DNA of 64,000 nucleotides from Linnemannia elongata (taxonomy: Eukaryota > Mortierellomycota > Mortierellomycetes > Mortierellales > Mortierellaceae), in NCBI GenBank assembly GCA_036320915.1, contig JAXBDG010000012.1, forward strand, positions 732,501-796,500, read 5' to 3'. This document shows positions 22,892-35,035 of the stretch, piece by piece (the first letter of the stretch is position 1; every line of letters begins with the position of its first letter). The notes under the pieces were generated by a model. The model searched no databases, was not told the origin of the DNA, and saw only the letters and a list, made by a program, of their open reading frames with translations. Position numbers and translations under genes: made by a program.

Positions 22892-24081
22892 TTCCGGGAA
22901 GGAGAATTGGGAAGGATTTCCTTCACTTTGACCTCTCTAGTATGAATTGTGGCTGGTGTGACAGCGAAATGAAGGAAAAGTGCCGTCTCCGAAAATTCTC
23001 TAATCTAGTGTGAGAAAAAATCCTTGGGTGCTAAAGGTATGAAGACGTGACTGACAGTGATATGTCATTTGCGATTGAAGGATGAACCTGGTTCACTCCT
23101 CTTTCAGTAAATGTGCCAAATCCTAAACAGACACAAAAAATTATGCCCGTATGGCATAAAATTGATTGGACCACGTTCATTTAGGACAATGCTAATCCGC
23201 AAGTGCTAAAGTCGTTCATCTTCCTTTCCTGGCCTGGGTGGCTTAGATGATTGGACAGGATTGCGTTTAGCACTCTGCCCATTTAGCACGTAAAAATTGA
23301 ACACCCCTCTGGAACTGGTGAATAATAGATATTGTTTTAAGGGGCTGTAACCTTGTAACTTGCGAAATCAGGTTTCGATACGGAGGGCAGAGTGATCGTT
23401 GCACTCTCAGATGTTGTCTCTGGTTCTTCGAATAGAGCGCTGAAATAATGAAGTCAGCTAACGTTGGTCGATTGCTCCTCGAGTGTCTTTGGAAAAAGGC
23501 AAAGAGCAAAAGAACCACCGTGCTACTGTTGAGGAACGGGTTTATTTTTTTAGTTTATCTCTGTAAGGCGGCTCGAGGCTTGACTTGACTTGTTACGACT
23601 TGGTTTATACTTGAGTTATGAACTGCCCTTACTAGACTACGGACGCGGTGGTTATTTATATCATTGTTAATGATCGTTGTCTCTGGATACTTCCAGGTCT
23701 TGATTAGTCAGCAAGAGCCTATTGGTTGTTTGGTGGCGCTAGAAATATCTAGAAGTTGGTGGCGTTGGTCATGTGTTAGTTATCAGAGTGAAACTCTGAC
23801 AATCTTTTGTTTGACGAAGTGCTCCGCCAAGTATGCCGCACTATATTATATCTGCTCTGTGGCCTGAAATAAAAACAGACTCTTTCTTCTCGTTGATTCC
23901 CTGACCCCACACTTCTCACTACCTTATTTCTACTAGTGCAGCATTTACGTTTGGCTAACTACCGTGGAATTAAAATTGTATAAAAGGTCTGGAGTTTTGT
24001 AAAAGTACTTTACTATATTATTTGTTAAGGGGTTCATATCTTGCTACATCTTTGCCATCGCTCCTGTCATCAGGTCGCTTT
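22892..24081. other. No supported gene
   Basis: This is AT-rich intergenic DNA between the SINE and the stop codon of the first LRR gene. I find no frame above 90 codons with recognisable content. A segment starting at TGTTGAGGAACG (about 23525) could be an LTR-like fragment, but I could not find a partner end. Confidence 0.5.
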
Positions 24082-27000
24082 TTATCCTTTGAGACTCTTT
24101 GCCCTTTCAGTCTTTGTTTTAGGTTCGCTTTGTAAATACGACACCCTAATGGTCAGAGTCGAGTTGGCCTCGAGTGCCTCAGACAGCGCCTGAGCTCCGT
24201 TGTATCCGATCAAGTTGCCTTCCAAGTTCAAAGTGGTCAGAGCCGAGTTGGTCTTGAGTGCCTCAGACAGCGCTTGGGCTCCGTTATCTCCGATGGAATT
24301 CCATTCCAAGTCCAAAGTGATCAGGGCCGAGTTGGTCTTGAGTGCCTCAGCCAGCGCCTTGGCTCCGTCGGATCCGATCGAGTTGCTCTCCAAGTTCAAA
24401 GTGGTCAGGGTCAAGTTGGTCTTGAGTGCCTCAGCCAGCGCCTTGGCTCCGTCGTTTCCGATCGAGTTCTTGTACAAATTCAAAATAGTCAGGGCCGAGT
24501 TGGTCTTGAGTGCCTCAGCCAGCGCCTTGGCTCCGTCAGATCCGATCGAGTTCCTCTTCAAGTTCAAAGTGGTCAGGGTCAAGTTGGTCTCAAGTGCCTC
24601 AGCCAGCGCCTTGGCTCCGTCGAATTCGATCGAGTTGTCTTCCAAGTTCAAAGTGGTCAGAGCCGAGTTGGTCTCAAGTGCCTCAGCCAGCGCCTTGGCT
24701 CCGTCGGATCCGATCGAGTTGTCTTCCAAGTCCAAAGTGGTCAGGGCCGAGTTGGTCTTGAGTGCCTCAGCCAGCGCCACAGCCCCGTCGGATCCGATCG
24801 AGTTGTGGTACAAGTCCAAAGTAGTCAGGGCCGAGTTGGTCTTGAGTGCCTCAGCCAGCGCCTTGGCTCCGTCGGATCCGATCGAGTTGCCTTTCAGATT
24901 CAATGAGGTCAAGGTCGCGTTGGTCTTGAGTGCCTCAGCCAGCGCCTTGACTCCGTCGGATCCGGTCGAGTTCCACGCCAAGTCCAAAGTAGTCAGAGCC
25001 GAGTTGGTCTTGAGTGCCTCAGTCAGCGCCTTGGCTCCGTTGTCTCCGATGGAATTCCATTCCAAGTACAAAGTGGTCAAAGTCGAGTTGGTCTTGAGTG
25101 CCTCAGCCAGCGCCACAGCTCCGTCGTCTCCGATCGAGTTGTTGTTTAAGTACAAAGTAGTCAGAGCCGAGTTGGTCTTGAGTGCCTCTGCCAGCGCCAC
25201 AGCTCCGTCGTTTCCGATCGAGTTCCTCTTCAAGTTCAAAGTAGTCAGAGCCGAGTTGGTCTTGAGTGTCTCAGCCAGCGCCTTGGCTCCGTTGTCTCCG
25301 ATGGAATTCCATTCCAAGTACAAAGTGGTCAGGGCCGAGTTGGTCTCAAGTGCCTCAGCCAGCGTCTTGGCTCCGTCGTCTCCGATCGAGCTGTGGTACA
25401 AGTCCAAAGTGGCCAGGGCCGAGTTGGTCTTGAGTGCCTCAGCCAGCGCCACAGCCCCGTCGGATCCGATCGAGTTGTCCTCCAAGTTCAAAGTAGTCAG
25501 GGCCGAGTTGGTCTTGAGTGCCTCAGCCAGCGCTTTGACTCCGTCGGATCCGATCGAGTTGTAGTAGAAGCTCAAAGTGGTTAGAGTCGAGTTGGTCTTG
25601 AGTGTCTCTGCAAATCTTGCAAACTTCTTCTCTCCCAAAGATGGCAATGCCGCCTCATAGGACAACTTGGAAAGACTCGATAGGCCTGTCGTTGGAATGT
25701 CGAGAAGCTTGACAAGATCACTCGAAAGGGCGATATGAACTATTTTCATACTTGGAAGGCCAACAATCCGAGCAAACACTTCATATCGTGTGGATGTCGG
25801 CAGCAGTGTGCTGCCAAAACTTGTCCGGAATCGTCGAATATCAAGTCGGAGGATCGATATGGCTGCAATCTGGAGAGTATCTCTCAATGCCTCAAGGTCG
25901 CTCGCGGTACACTCCCAGTCGAGTGTGACATCCAGCTCGTCCACACGTCTTGCTTTGGCTAGGGCATCATAGAATTCTGCCGCTCGGATTGTGGATCCCA
26001 ACTTGATCCAGACTTTGCCGAAGTGAGGATCATAGCGGCCGCCATTCAACTTGACGGCAGTAGTAAATGTCTGCTGGTCCTTCTCTTTGTATGCCAATCG
26101 GTAATGGTTGATGCACACCCACTTGACATGGCCTTCATGAGTGATGGTGCGGTAGAGGTTTCCAAGTGCTCGATGCTCGTCCTTGGTCTTGAGAAACGCC
26201 TCCAAGTGACGCAGGTCCGCACCCTCCAAAGCTTCTTGTCCGGTAAGTGAATCCGTCTGGGTGTTCTTGGCCGGGTCTTGTCCCTCAACTTCATCGCTTG
26301 AAAGCTTTTGTAGGTATTCGATAGACTGGTTGAGGGCTGACGGTGAGATAGTTTCCAAAGAGCTCTTGAGCATATCGATGGTTCCGGAGGCGTTGATGGC
26401 AGAGAGTGCAGGAACGGCATATCCCGCAATCGTGACTCCATACTTGATCATTTCCAGCAGAATCAGCATATATCTGCCATACTTTTGGAAAAACTCTGTG
26501 GGGCGTTGGAGATCGTACCCCTCATGCTTGGCAAGGTGGATGTGGTGTCCAATATTGGTATTGTTGCCACTGAGAGCTTTGGTGTGTTCACCGCACTCAC
26601 ATAGAAAGTAGAGACGGAACTGGTTGCTGAGGATGCTAACAGAGTCCCATGCAGAGGAATCTCTGGGCAAAATAATGAAGAGCCGTGGAATTGGGTACTC
26701 ATGCAGCTCGTAGGTCGCCGTAAGGAGGACCTGGACTCGTCCCTGTATGATCGCAAGTTGGTCCAGAGCCTGCTCCTGCAACTGGACCATGTATTGCTGC
26801 ATGTCGTTCAACTGGCGCTGAAGGTCGAGATTTCTATCCAACGCAGCCTGCAATTCCGAGAAGCCCTGTTGGAAGTCGCCCCGAATAAGGTCTGCCTGCT
26901 TCTTCTGCCCATCCTCCATTGCCTTGACAAAGTCCTCGAAAAGAGCTGTTGCTTTCTGGAACCTGTCCTTTTCTACGGGTGAGGCTGAGGTCGACAGAAG

Positions 27001-27393
27001 GACAGTACTGTTTTGCTTGGTGAGCTGTTGAGGCGACGTAATAGAACCAGGTGCGATAACTTGAATAATTTCGCCAGGCAGATAGGCAAACCGCTTGGGT
27101 GACAGTCTAAGCATGAGGGCACAAATATTAGTCACCGGTTGTTATGTTTCCTTACTAGTAGATAACATAGCAATAACATAAATGTGTAGTGGTTACCGTT
27201 TCCCGTCGGCGTCTCGCATAAAATTGACCAGTTTACCGCCACACCTGAACGTGGTGGCATCCTGAAAGTGATCTTGGATATCCTCCACAAGAATATAACG
27301 GAGTTCCTTGTCGTCTCCGGCACTTGAATAGACCTTTACAGAAACGATCTCGTCTTTATACTGCAGTTGCTGCCATTTGTCGTTGGCACTCAT
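24082..27393 (-). CDS. LRR repeat protein 1 with conserved N-terminal and central domains
   Basis: Model (minus): 27393-27197, intron of 90 bp (GTAACC...CTTAG), 27106-24082; about 1,073 aa. Residues 1-85 form a small domain (QYKDEIVSVKVYSS..., PKRFAYLPGEII) whose size and strand pattern suggest a ubiquitin-like fold. Next come a Gln-rich coiled coil (about 140-190), YELHEYPIPRLFIILP (about 198), FRLYFLCECGEHTK with a HIHLAKHEGYD block, and a hydrophobic stretch (MIKYGVTIAGYAVPAL). About 17 ribonuclease-inhibitor-type LRRs of 28 residues (consensus NSALTTLxLxxNSIGSDGAKALAEALKT) run from about residue 566 to 1045, followed by a Lys-rich tail. It is a paralogue of 52768-56429. The repeats suggest ligand recognition; sensing or effector roles are speculation. 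There is no nucleotide-binding P-loop. Confidence 0.86.
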
Positions 27394-27744
27394 GGTAGAA
27401 TAATGGTTGAGAGGGTAGAGGGAAAATGACAGTATGAGGTTAATGAGGAAAGAGAAATGAGACAGTGACAAGAGAATGCGAGAGAAACAGGGCAGAAATA
27501 CAAAGGAAAGAAAGAGCAAGATGAAATAGAGCACCTTGACGTTATGCCTCCGCCATGACCTACTGCAGCATCACATGCCTCTCTTGTCAAAGGACCCATG
27601 AAATCTTCTTTTGCCAAATGTTGCACAAGCCAAAGGGGCCACGCACACCCCTTAAACATTCCTCCTTCACCAACCTTCATTTTGCTGCACTCGAATCCTG
27701 CCATCATGACGTGGACTAAATACACCTCAGTTGATGTAAGAGGA

Positions 27745-27890
27745 TAACTGGCTTGTGGCAGCCAAGCGTTCATAGCGACGTTGCTTTTTGATCCTTCGAT
27801 GTCGGCTCTTTCTCTCCTCCTTCATTATCATTCGAGGTCGCGTCGTCGATTCTTTGTTCAGCTGCACTAATTCTAGGACCACTTAAGGGG
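27745..27890 (+). repeat. Dispersed repeat family, copy 2 (5' fragment only)
   Basis: The sequence begins TAACTGGCTTGTGGCAGC and matches the 5' part of the repeat at 17935 and 57243 (CAAGCGTTCATAGCG and downstream). Similarity fades near CTTAAGGGG. It lies upstream of LRR gene 1. Confidence 0.7.
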
Positions 27891-28369
27891 TAAGGATTTT
27901 ACCAGATTCGAATTTGAAAATTTAAGGGAACGTTAAGTTGTGTTCAGTTTAGAAAGGGTGACTGCATTTGCGGCATGTTTTTGGAAAAAAGGCCAATCTG
28001 GAACACATCCAGTGGCTGGTGTTGTACGAGACATGGAATTGTTGGAAATGAATGGAAATCGTGCATTTCACACACAATAAGGAAAACCCAATAAGAAAAA
28101 ATAAGTCCGCGCGCATGCGCGCTCGCTCCACGCATTTTATGCATGTTTTTTTTTTTTTTTTTTTTTTTTTTCCTCCAGTGTAATGTTTTTCATCTACCAT
28201 GTATTCTCTAGCACTTCTCATGCCTGCTTCCTACCTCTACTCCATTTTTCTGACTCCAGGCTAGTTCAAAGAGGTCGGAGTCGAGTCAGAAGGTTTTTTC
28301 TTCTAAGATATTTATTTAGTTGGACAATAGTGAAGTGGTATAAACGCCCAATCTTTCCTTGCTTGCTAT
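27891..28369. other. Intergenic, with a 26-bp T run
   Basis: There is no supported gene. A homopolymer T run lies at about 28147-28172 next to a GC-alternating stretch (GCGCGCATGCGCGC, about 28109-28122). Confidence 0.5.
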
Positions 28370-31300
28370 TCACTCTTCTTCTTCCCCTTCCTCGTCCTGT
28401 TCCACTTCGTCATCTTGTTTCTTCTCTTTGCCTTTGCTTGCCTTTTCCCTTCCTTCCTCTTCGCGTGCTTGCTTTTGTCGTTTACAATATTCCACACACG
28501 GGTAAAAATTGTATCTGTTCTTGCGGTTAAGAACAGGCAAGGCTACAGCATCAATCTCTCTGAAGGCGGTAATTAAGGCGTCTTCCTTGCTTGACTTGTT
28601 GTCCTTTCTATCCTTCTCCATCAAAAACAAGACCTGTTCCTGTATCCTCCTTTTGTTATTCAGGTTCTTGGTTGCGGCGCCGGAGAGTGTTGTTGGTAGT
28701 CCCTGGATTCTCCTTTCTGTACGCAAGTTGTCGTACCGCTCAAGCTCCTCAAATATAGCCTTTGTGTTGGTGGGGAAATTGGTCGGGACAAACCAATCTT
28801 TGGCCTGAACAGGTGCTGTCGGGATGTCCGTCGATGCTGCTAGATCCCCTGCTTCTGAATTCTTTGGCCTCTGTACTGCTTCGCTCTCTTTCTGTCGCCT
28901 GAAGGACGCGGGCAAAGATCTTGGCGGCCTGGATCTCCGAGTTGTATGTGTTGGTGTCGGTGTTTGTGGCGCTTGGGGAGTTGACAAAGCTGGTTGAATA
29001 GCTTGAGGTTGGTGATTGCCGGGTTTAGGGGATGGTAGCCGCTGTGAACCAGGATGTGCGGTCGACTGTCGAATTTGCTGATGTTGGAAAGGTGGTGAAG
29101 AGAATGGCCCTGTTATCCCGTGGCTGAAGAAAGGGTGAACCCCAGCGAAATAAGGCTGAAGCCCAACAGGCGGCGGTCTGTCAAGCGCTTTCTGTATCTC
29201 CCTATTCATCTTCTCGATCCCGTCCAACCCATCGTTTACCCAGTTGTTTTGGTCATGCTGGGTTGTGAAACATTCTTCAAAAGCATCCAGTCTCACATGA
29301 ATGTCGGCCAAGGCGCGCCTGATACCACCAATTCCATTTGTTTGTGCCAAGTTCCAGGCCTGGAGTGCCACCATCAGGTTGGGCGGAAGATCGGTGGGCA
29401 CGTCTGTCTCAAGCCGCTTTAGAGACTTCGTAACGTCCTCCTTGAAGGCTTCAAACATCGGACCCTCGAACACTTCAGGATACTTCTCCAGCAGCGGTGA
29501 CAGGGTTATATCAGGATATCGGTGGAGATATTCGGCAGCATCCTGCAACAGTACTCGGCGTAATCGGAGCATCAATCGCAGCACATGCTTCTTATTGGAA
29601 CGTCGCGCCAGAGCAGTCGCCTTGTTCACCTTCGAGAGCTTGGGATTGGGTTCAAACGCGTATGGCTCGACATCGTCCAAATTATCGTTGTTGTTCGGGT
29701 CGAATTCCTGCATTTCCAGATCGCACTCTCTCCTCCACTGTTCATTCTCAAAGGAGCCAGGAGCTCCAATTGCCTCCTCAATGAACGGAAATATGAGACG
29801 TTGCAGTGGGAGAGATGGAGAGACCTCATTCCGCCGGAGATGGAAGGGCTTGATGGAAAACCCTGCCATGGCCAAGGCAAAGGTGATGGGTTGCTTGTCC
29901 AAGTACACCTGGTGCATCTTTCCGGTTCCATGCACCCAACGACCGCCGGTCCGAATGTCCTCCTCCGCAACTTTCAACCTAACCGCCTCCTTGGCTCCGC
30001 TGTGGCGCCCAGAGTGGGTAATATTGGTGCATGAGACATGCTGTGAGTTGAGCACAGAAAGTGTAGCATCCCGAGCTGTGCTGTACTCCATAGGTTCTTT
30101 CTCGCCCTGTCCAAGCACCTTCACTGCTGTCCATTCGGGGTCATCCATGTTAAGCCACGGCTCACCCTTGACCTAGAAAGCAAAGAAGTAAATGTTATTA
30201 TTAGAAGAAAGACCATGTGTAATGTACTAAATATCATTAAGCATGAATAAAAATAGCGAATAGAGATATGTACCTGGAATCGCTCAAACATGTAAAAGGC
30301 AAAAGCGCCGACGCTGCACCGACGAACATCGGTATGTCGCACGGCCATGCCAAGTTGAACATTTCCGTTTTTGTTTGCCTTCCCTATTCTCATGGAGAAG
30401 ACTAACGCCACCACTTCCTGAGTTCCTCCAGGTTGCTTTACAAAGGTGTCCATTGAACAGTCGGAGATATCCAGATAACGCGCATTCTCGTCTCTTAACA
30501 GCATACTATGTCGTACCGCCAGTACAAAGTGCTCCCGAATCATGATACTGCGACTGTTGATAGGTTGGCGCCATGCATATAGCAAGCATCGAATATGCTC
30601 CGCTACAGTGTAATAGTTGGTGGCGTTACTGTTTGTTGAAACATCTCGGCCTGAGCTGATCAGCTCCCCGTTCGAATCCCTCTCAACGTGCTCGGAGCGA
30701 AGGATGCCTCCCACAAGACTTCTGTCATACCCCTCCATGGCGGTTTTGATGAGTGGACAGGTTGCCATTGATGGTGAGGTGTTGGGTTCAATTGACCGCG
30801 CTCGTTGCAGTTTTTGAAGGGAATTTAGAGCAGCATAGCCCTGTTCGATTTTGCTGTAGGAGTAAGGAGTGTATATGGTGCGCCGGCCGTCTTGTTGGAA
30901 AGTCACTCTTCCAGCAGCCTCCTCCGCATCCACATCTAATTATTGATTTTGAATCTTTTAGAAAGCAAATACGTCTTGTTCTTTTCACTTGTAATGATCA
31001 TTTTAAATTATTACGAAGTAACAATAGAAACTTACAGCTGACAAGGTTAACGGTTTCCGAAGCTCCCTCGATGGGAATTTGATTTGATATAACATTATCC
31101 CGATCCAGCCTGATGATTCGCGCTTTCGTATCCGGTCCAATATGTTTGGGTGTCCGTTTCGCGAATAGGTGTCGGAGATAAGCAAGGGCCTTGGGAGGGG
31201 TTACCTCGTAGCGTCTAAAAGTCTCGCTGCTAAAATTAACATCGCAGAATTTCTAAAGCAAATAGCAAAGATGGTTAAAACGTGGTGAGTGTCAAAGAGA

Positions 31301-32509
31301 ATGTGAAAGAAGAACAACAAAACGCTTGGAAATACCTTGTAGTCTGAGAAAACAATTCTATAGGCATCCCTTGTATTATCGGCGAGACAAGAGGAACTGC
31401 TCTGCAAATTGGCTACGGCTTCCTCTTCCACTCGGTGAATAACGTTTAGTGGTGCTTGCGATACGCCCAGCATAAAAGTGTCATAAACCAGCTCTTTGGC
31501 CGCCAATAGGTACTTTTCTATATGATTATGGCAAGAACTTGGCATTAACGACCCATTTTTCATTGCCACAACCCTCATGTTAAAAGGCATTCCTAGCAGT
31601 TCAATGCACTTGAAATATACCTTTCAATATCGCTTTGTTCTTTCTCCCTTTTGCAGCCTTTTTTGACTGAATTATCATCTCACTCGTCGACCGTTCAGAA
31701 CCGGAAACAGACACATTTTCATCAGCGCCATCGGGTTGGTCGTTTTCGCTTTCATATTCATCCTTGCCAAGAGTAGAGGCTTTCTCCTGTGCCACCTCTA
31801 AGCACGTTTTGTTTCACGAGAAAATGGTCAGCAAACATCACATTGCTAAACAAGAGGCCAGAAATAATTTACTATTGAACTTGTCAAAGTTTGTTTTGGG
31901 ATGTATACCTGTAATTTCGCGGTTTTTGCGTTTTCTGCGCGTGTGTCTTTTAGGCGGAGCCTTGACTATAACACTGACACTGGAAGCACTGGCTGTACTG
32001 GAAGCACCGGTACTGGCACTAAAGGTATTAACAATGGGAGCATTGACACTGGGAGTACTGGCCCTGGGGACATTGGCTCTGGGGGGGTTGACTCTGGGGA
32101 CATTGGCTCTGGGGGGGTTGACTCTGGGGGGGTTGACTCTGGAGGCATTGGCCCTAGGGGCGTTGGCTTCGGGGGTATCGGGTCTGGGGGCATTAGGAAC
32201 CGTAGAGGATTTGGCAGTCTTAGTAGTCTCAATGGTCGTAGTAGGATCGGTGGTAGAGGTTGCAGCAATGTTTGTAGCGGTTGAAGCGATCAAAGTAGTT
32301 GCAGTTGTCGTAAAGGTTGCAGCGGAGGTGGCGCTCGACTGTGCCTGTGCTCGTGTCTGTCGTGGGGGGTATATCTTCTTCGGTCCAGGAGGCGTCGATT
32401 GAATGGTATCGGTTTGGCGCCGTTTTGGCGGTGAAACCTGACTTTGGTTGCTTGCCGGGCTTTGGCTCTGTCGACGTTTGCTCATGCTGGGTTGCTGTAA
32501 GTTGAGCAT
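28370..32509 (-). CDS. Ndc10/Crypton-like tyrosine recombinase-domain protein (six exons)
   Basis: Model (minus): 32509-31909, 31797-31684, 31592-31336, 31252-31036, 30935-30274, 30172-28370; introns of 111, 91, 83, 100 and 101 bp; all phases fit; about 1,217 aa (1,209 from the ATG at 32485). The N-terminus is Ser/Thr/Pro-rich with a repeat built on NPPRANVPR, then a basic patch. The recombinase-like core contains LLRDENARYLDISD (candidate first Arg), AVRHTDVRRCSVGAFAFYMFERF, THSGRHSGA (His and Arg), GGRW and QVYLDKQP (candidate nucleophile Tyr), ending in a MAGF block. This is the pattern of fungal Crypton/Ndc10 proteins. A long disordered Pro/Gln region and an acidic Glu-rich tail follow. 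It may be a Crypton transposase or a domesticated DNA-binding relative; no short target repeats were found. Confidence 0.82.
31985..32200. repeat. Coding minisatellite in the recombinase gene
   Basis: Imperfect tandem units of about 15-30 bp (GGGGGGTTGACTCTGG and GGGACATTGGCTCTGG on the + strand) encode the repeated NPPRxN/VPRxN segments of exon 1 of the recombinase-like gene. Confidence 0.8.
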
Positions 32510-32888
32510 GCGTTGTGCATTATCAAAGTAGAAGAAAGGACAGGCGAGCCAGGGTTAGCAAAGAAAACGTAAGAAGAGGAGGAAAGAGTAAAGAGGAAGT
32601 GGGGAAGGGAGAGAGAGGGAGAGATAGAAAGACAGTGCAACGGAAGAGGGGACGGGGCACTGTGCTCTTAAATCGACCATGCTCCCCCTCCTTCTTCCAA
32701 CTGTGCATAAGCTGCAGCCAATAGAATTGCGCCTCGTTTTTGAACTAACTGTCGTTCAACATTGCTCTCCTTTTTTTAAGTGACTGTTACATGGGAATCA
32801 CACAGAAGGACACAGTCAAAGGCAGTTTGGAAATGTTTAAAAGATTTCTGGAAATTTTTGGAACGGGCACAACATAAGGTAGGTTGAT

Positions 32889-34282
32889 GTTCTAACACTC
32901 TTAAAGGAATCTTTGAGTTTGCCCAATTCACGTGACTTATGGGACTTATGAACTTTGAAACGGTTTTAAGTTTCTCTTTTTTGTTTTCCCTCTTTTCGGA
33001 CAATTCTCCCTCTTTTCGGACAATTCTATCTCTCTTTTTTTTTGTTTTCGGACAATTCTCTCTCTCTTTTTTTTTTCTACCCTCTCCTTTTTTTACTTAT
33101 TTTTCGTTGCATTTCTTGAAATCCCTCCCTCCTTTGTGTTTTCGTTTCCTCACCCTCTCTTTCCGCTCTTTCATCTCTTTCTCTTCCTCCCTCTCTTCCT
33201 CCCTCTCATCCCTCCCTCTTATCCCTCCCTCTTATCCCTCCCTCTCCTCCCTCTCTCTACCTCCCTCTCATCACTCTCTCTCTTTCCTCTCACTCATCAT
33301 TCTCTCTCTACACTTCATACAATGTTGTATCATGTTCCTACTACTGCTTCTATCGTCACTCCTTATTGTGGATGGTAGGAAGCCTATTGGTACTGCTGGA
33401 TGTCGTTGCGGCAACGTCTCAAGCGGTTTTATAAACCGTTTATTTAGAGACCGCGTTATCAGAGGCGACAGATTGTGTAAAGATCCTAGCTCTCTTGAGT
33501 AAGTTGACCTTGAGAATGGCCAGCAGGCTCTTGACTATGAGAAGTCGACGATGCTTGGTGCTGGAAGCAGCTGTCGTTGGCATGGCGATTGATTCGTTTC
33601 TCAAGCATTGTGATTGAAGGTTCCCTCTTTCCTTTTTTTAATCGTATCATTACATATTGAATAGACTTTTTTAAACACTCGCACGCATAAACCTTCTTTA
33701 CGTTTTTTTTTTATTATTCCTTTCTTATTCCTTTCTTATTCCTTTCTTATTCCTTTCTCATTCCTGTCTTTTCTTTGCTTGGTTTGGCTGTTAATGTGCC
33801 ATGCAATGGGTGTGCGGCTCACCGTTGTTTTGTATCTTATTTTGGGTGGGCTTAGTCGTTTTCACTTCTGTGATGACATCTATGCAAGGCGATGTTGTGA
33901 CTGCCCCTTTTTTCTGATTGTCCAATTCTATTGTTGCCTCTGATCATCCGCGGCCCTTACTGTTGTTCCAGTTTCCCGATGCCTTTTCATTTTTTGTTTC
34001 TGACCACCATGTTCCTGTATTTAGAGTGCGTTGACTGGACTTATTTTTTTTCTCCAAGTGTCCCATTGTCTGTTGATGGTCGATCATTGCGGATTTAGCC
34101 TTTTGTTCGCGTCTCCTTCTGCCAATTGAAGATTAACATTTTTTTTTTTTTTTTTTTATTGCACCAATGCATTGTCCATTGTAAATACTGCTTTATTCTC
34201 AGTGGGTGCATTGGCAATCCAGCTTATTATTAACCATGTCAGTTAACTTTATATTGAAAATGTTAGTGTATATGAACTTGAT
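32889..34282 (+). repeat. 1,394-bp repeat unit, copy 1
   Basis: The unit runs from GTTCTAACACTC to GTATATGAACTTGAT and recurs at 60505-61898 (offset 27,616). Wherever compared, the two copies are identical, including long T runs and CT-rich tracts. The left third is very pyrimidine-rich. One frame in it could start MFLLLLLSSLLIV, a signal-peptide-like run, and continue to a GTAAGT donor at about 33499. It may be the 5' part of a gene within the element, but I cannot complete a model. Copy 1 continues past the unit end into 34283-35035, whereas copy 2 is cut there. Confidence 0.88.
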
Positions 34283-34555
34283 AGTCAATGTGAAGAAAGA
34301 GACCGTTCTCTATTATGCACGGCTATATGCTTAATACACAGGAGCAGCCATACAGCTAGGGACATCAGTACATAGGGGCTGATGTCTCATATAATGCACT
34401 TCATTGAAAAAAAGGGTAACTAAAATACACCCGTGCCATAAAAATAAATGCCTTGAGGCCTACACCATATTTTTTTCCTTTTTTTTCTCTTATTATGTTC
34501 CTTATTCCCATTTCTCTCAGAACTGCAATCTTTATCTCTACTAATCAAATTAACA

Positions 34556-35035
34556 ATGGAAAAAGCACCCAAAGGAAATAATAAACCTCCTTCTGAACCA
34601 AGGTTTCCAATTATACTTCGCGATAGGACGTAGGTTGGAAGACACTTACGCTCTCTACTGTCTGTTATGCGCTATACTGATTGTTAAGTTTATTGCTTTT
34701 TTCAGTTCACTCCATATTAATGTTTTCTGTCCATTTCTGTTTTTCCAATTAATACCCTTCCTTTGCCTTTCCCAGGGGAAAGGTATCGTCTACGCGTCAT
34801 GTAATTCCCTCTAAAAATAATCACTTCACTCGAAGCTTGACAAAGACAGAGGAGGAAAAGGTGTGGAAGATGAGAAAATGCCGATGATATGGAGGGCGTG
34901 GAGGAACTAAAGGGGGGAGAAGAAGACTACACTACGACGGTGATGTCAATACGCATAAACTAACCACAGGACATCCAACCGCCCATTTTCTTCTCCCTCG
35001 ACAGTGCGGCCATTTCCCTCTACTTTGCACACATG
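34556..35035 (+). pseudogene. Broken copy of the two-exon gene at 63475
   Basis: The start matches the gene at 63475 (peptide beginning M-E-K-A-P-K-G-N-N-K), but a TAG stop follows the ILRDRT segment at about 34631. The second exon's counterpart (about 34770 onwards, SSTRHVIP-like) is disrupted by stops and frameshifts. The parallel order of repeat unit and gene in both places indicates that they belong to one larger element or segmental duplication. Confidence 0.75.

Noticed and set aside
24200..25564. 454-codon + strand frame of SASALAPSDPIEL-type repeats
   Set aside because: It is the antisense shadow of the LRR array; an 84-bp unit keeps any stop-free frame open on the opposite strand.
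31593..31620. 28-bp intron in the recombinase gene
   Set aside because: Too short for splicing; the GTGAGA donor at 31683 gives a normal 91-bp intron in the same phase.
32939..33502. 187-aa Phe/Leu/Ser-rich protein
   Set aside because: Most of it is translation of a CT-rich tract; only the last 55 codons before a GTAAGT donor look possibly coding, and the start is unclear.
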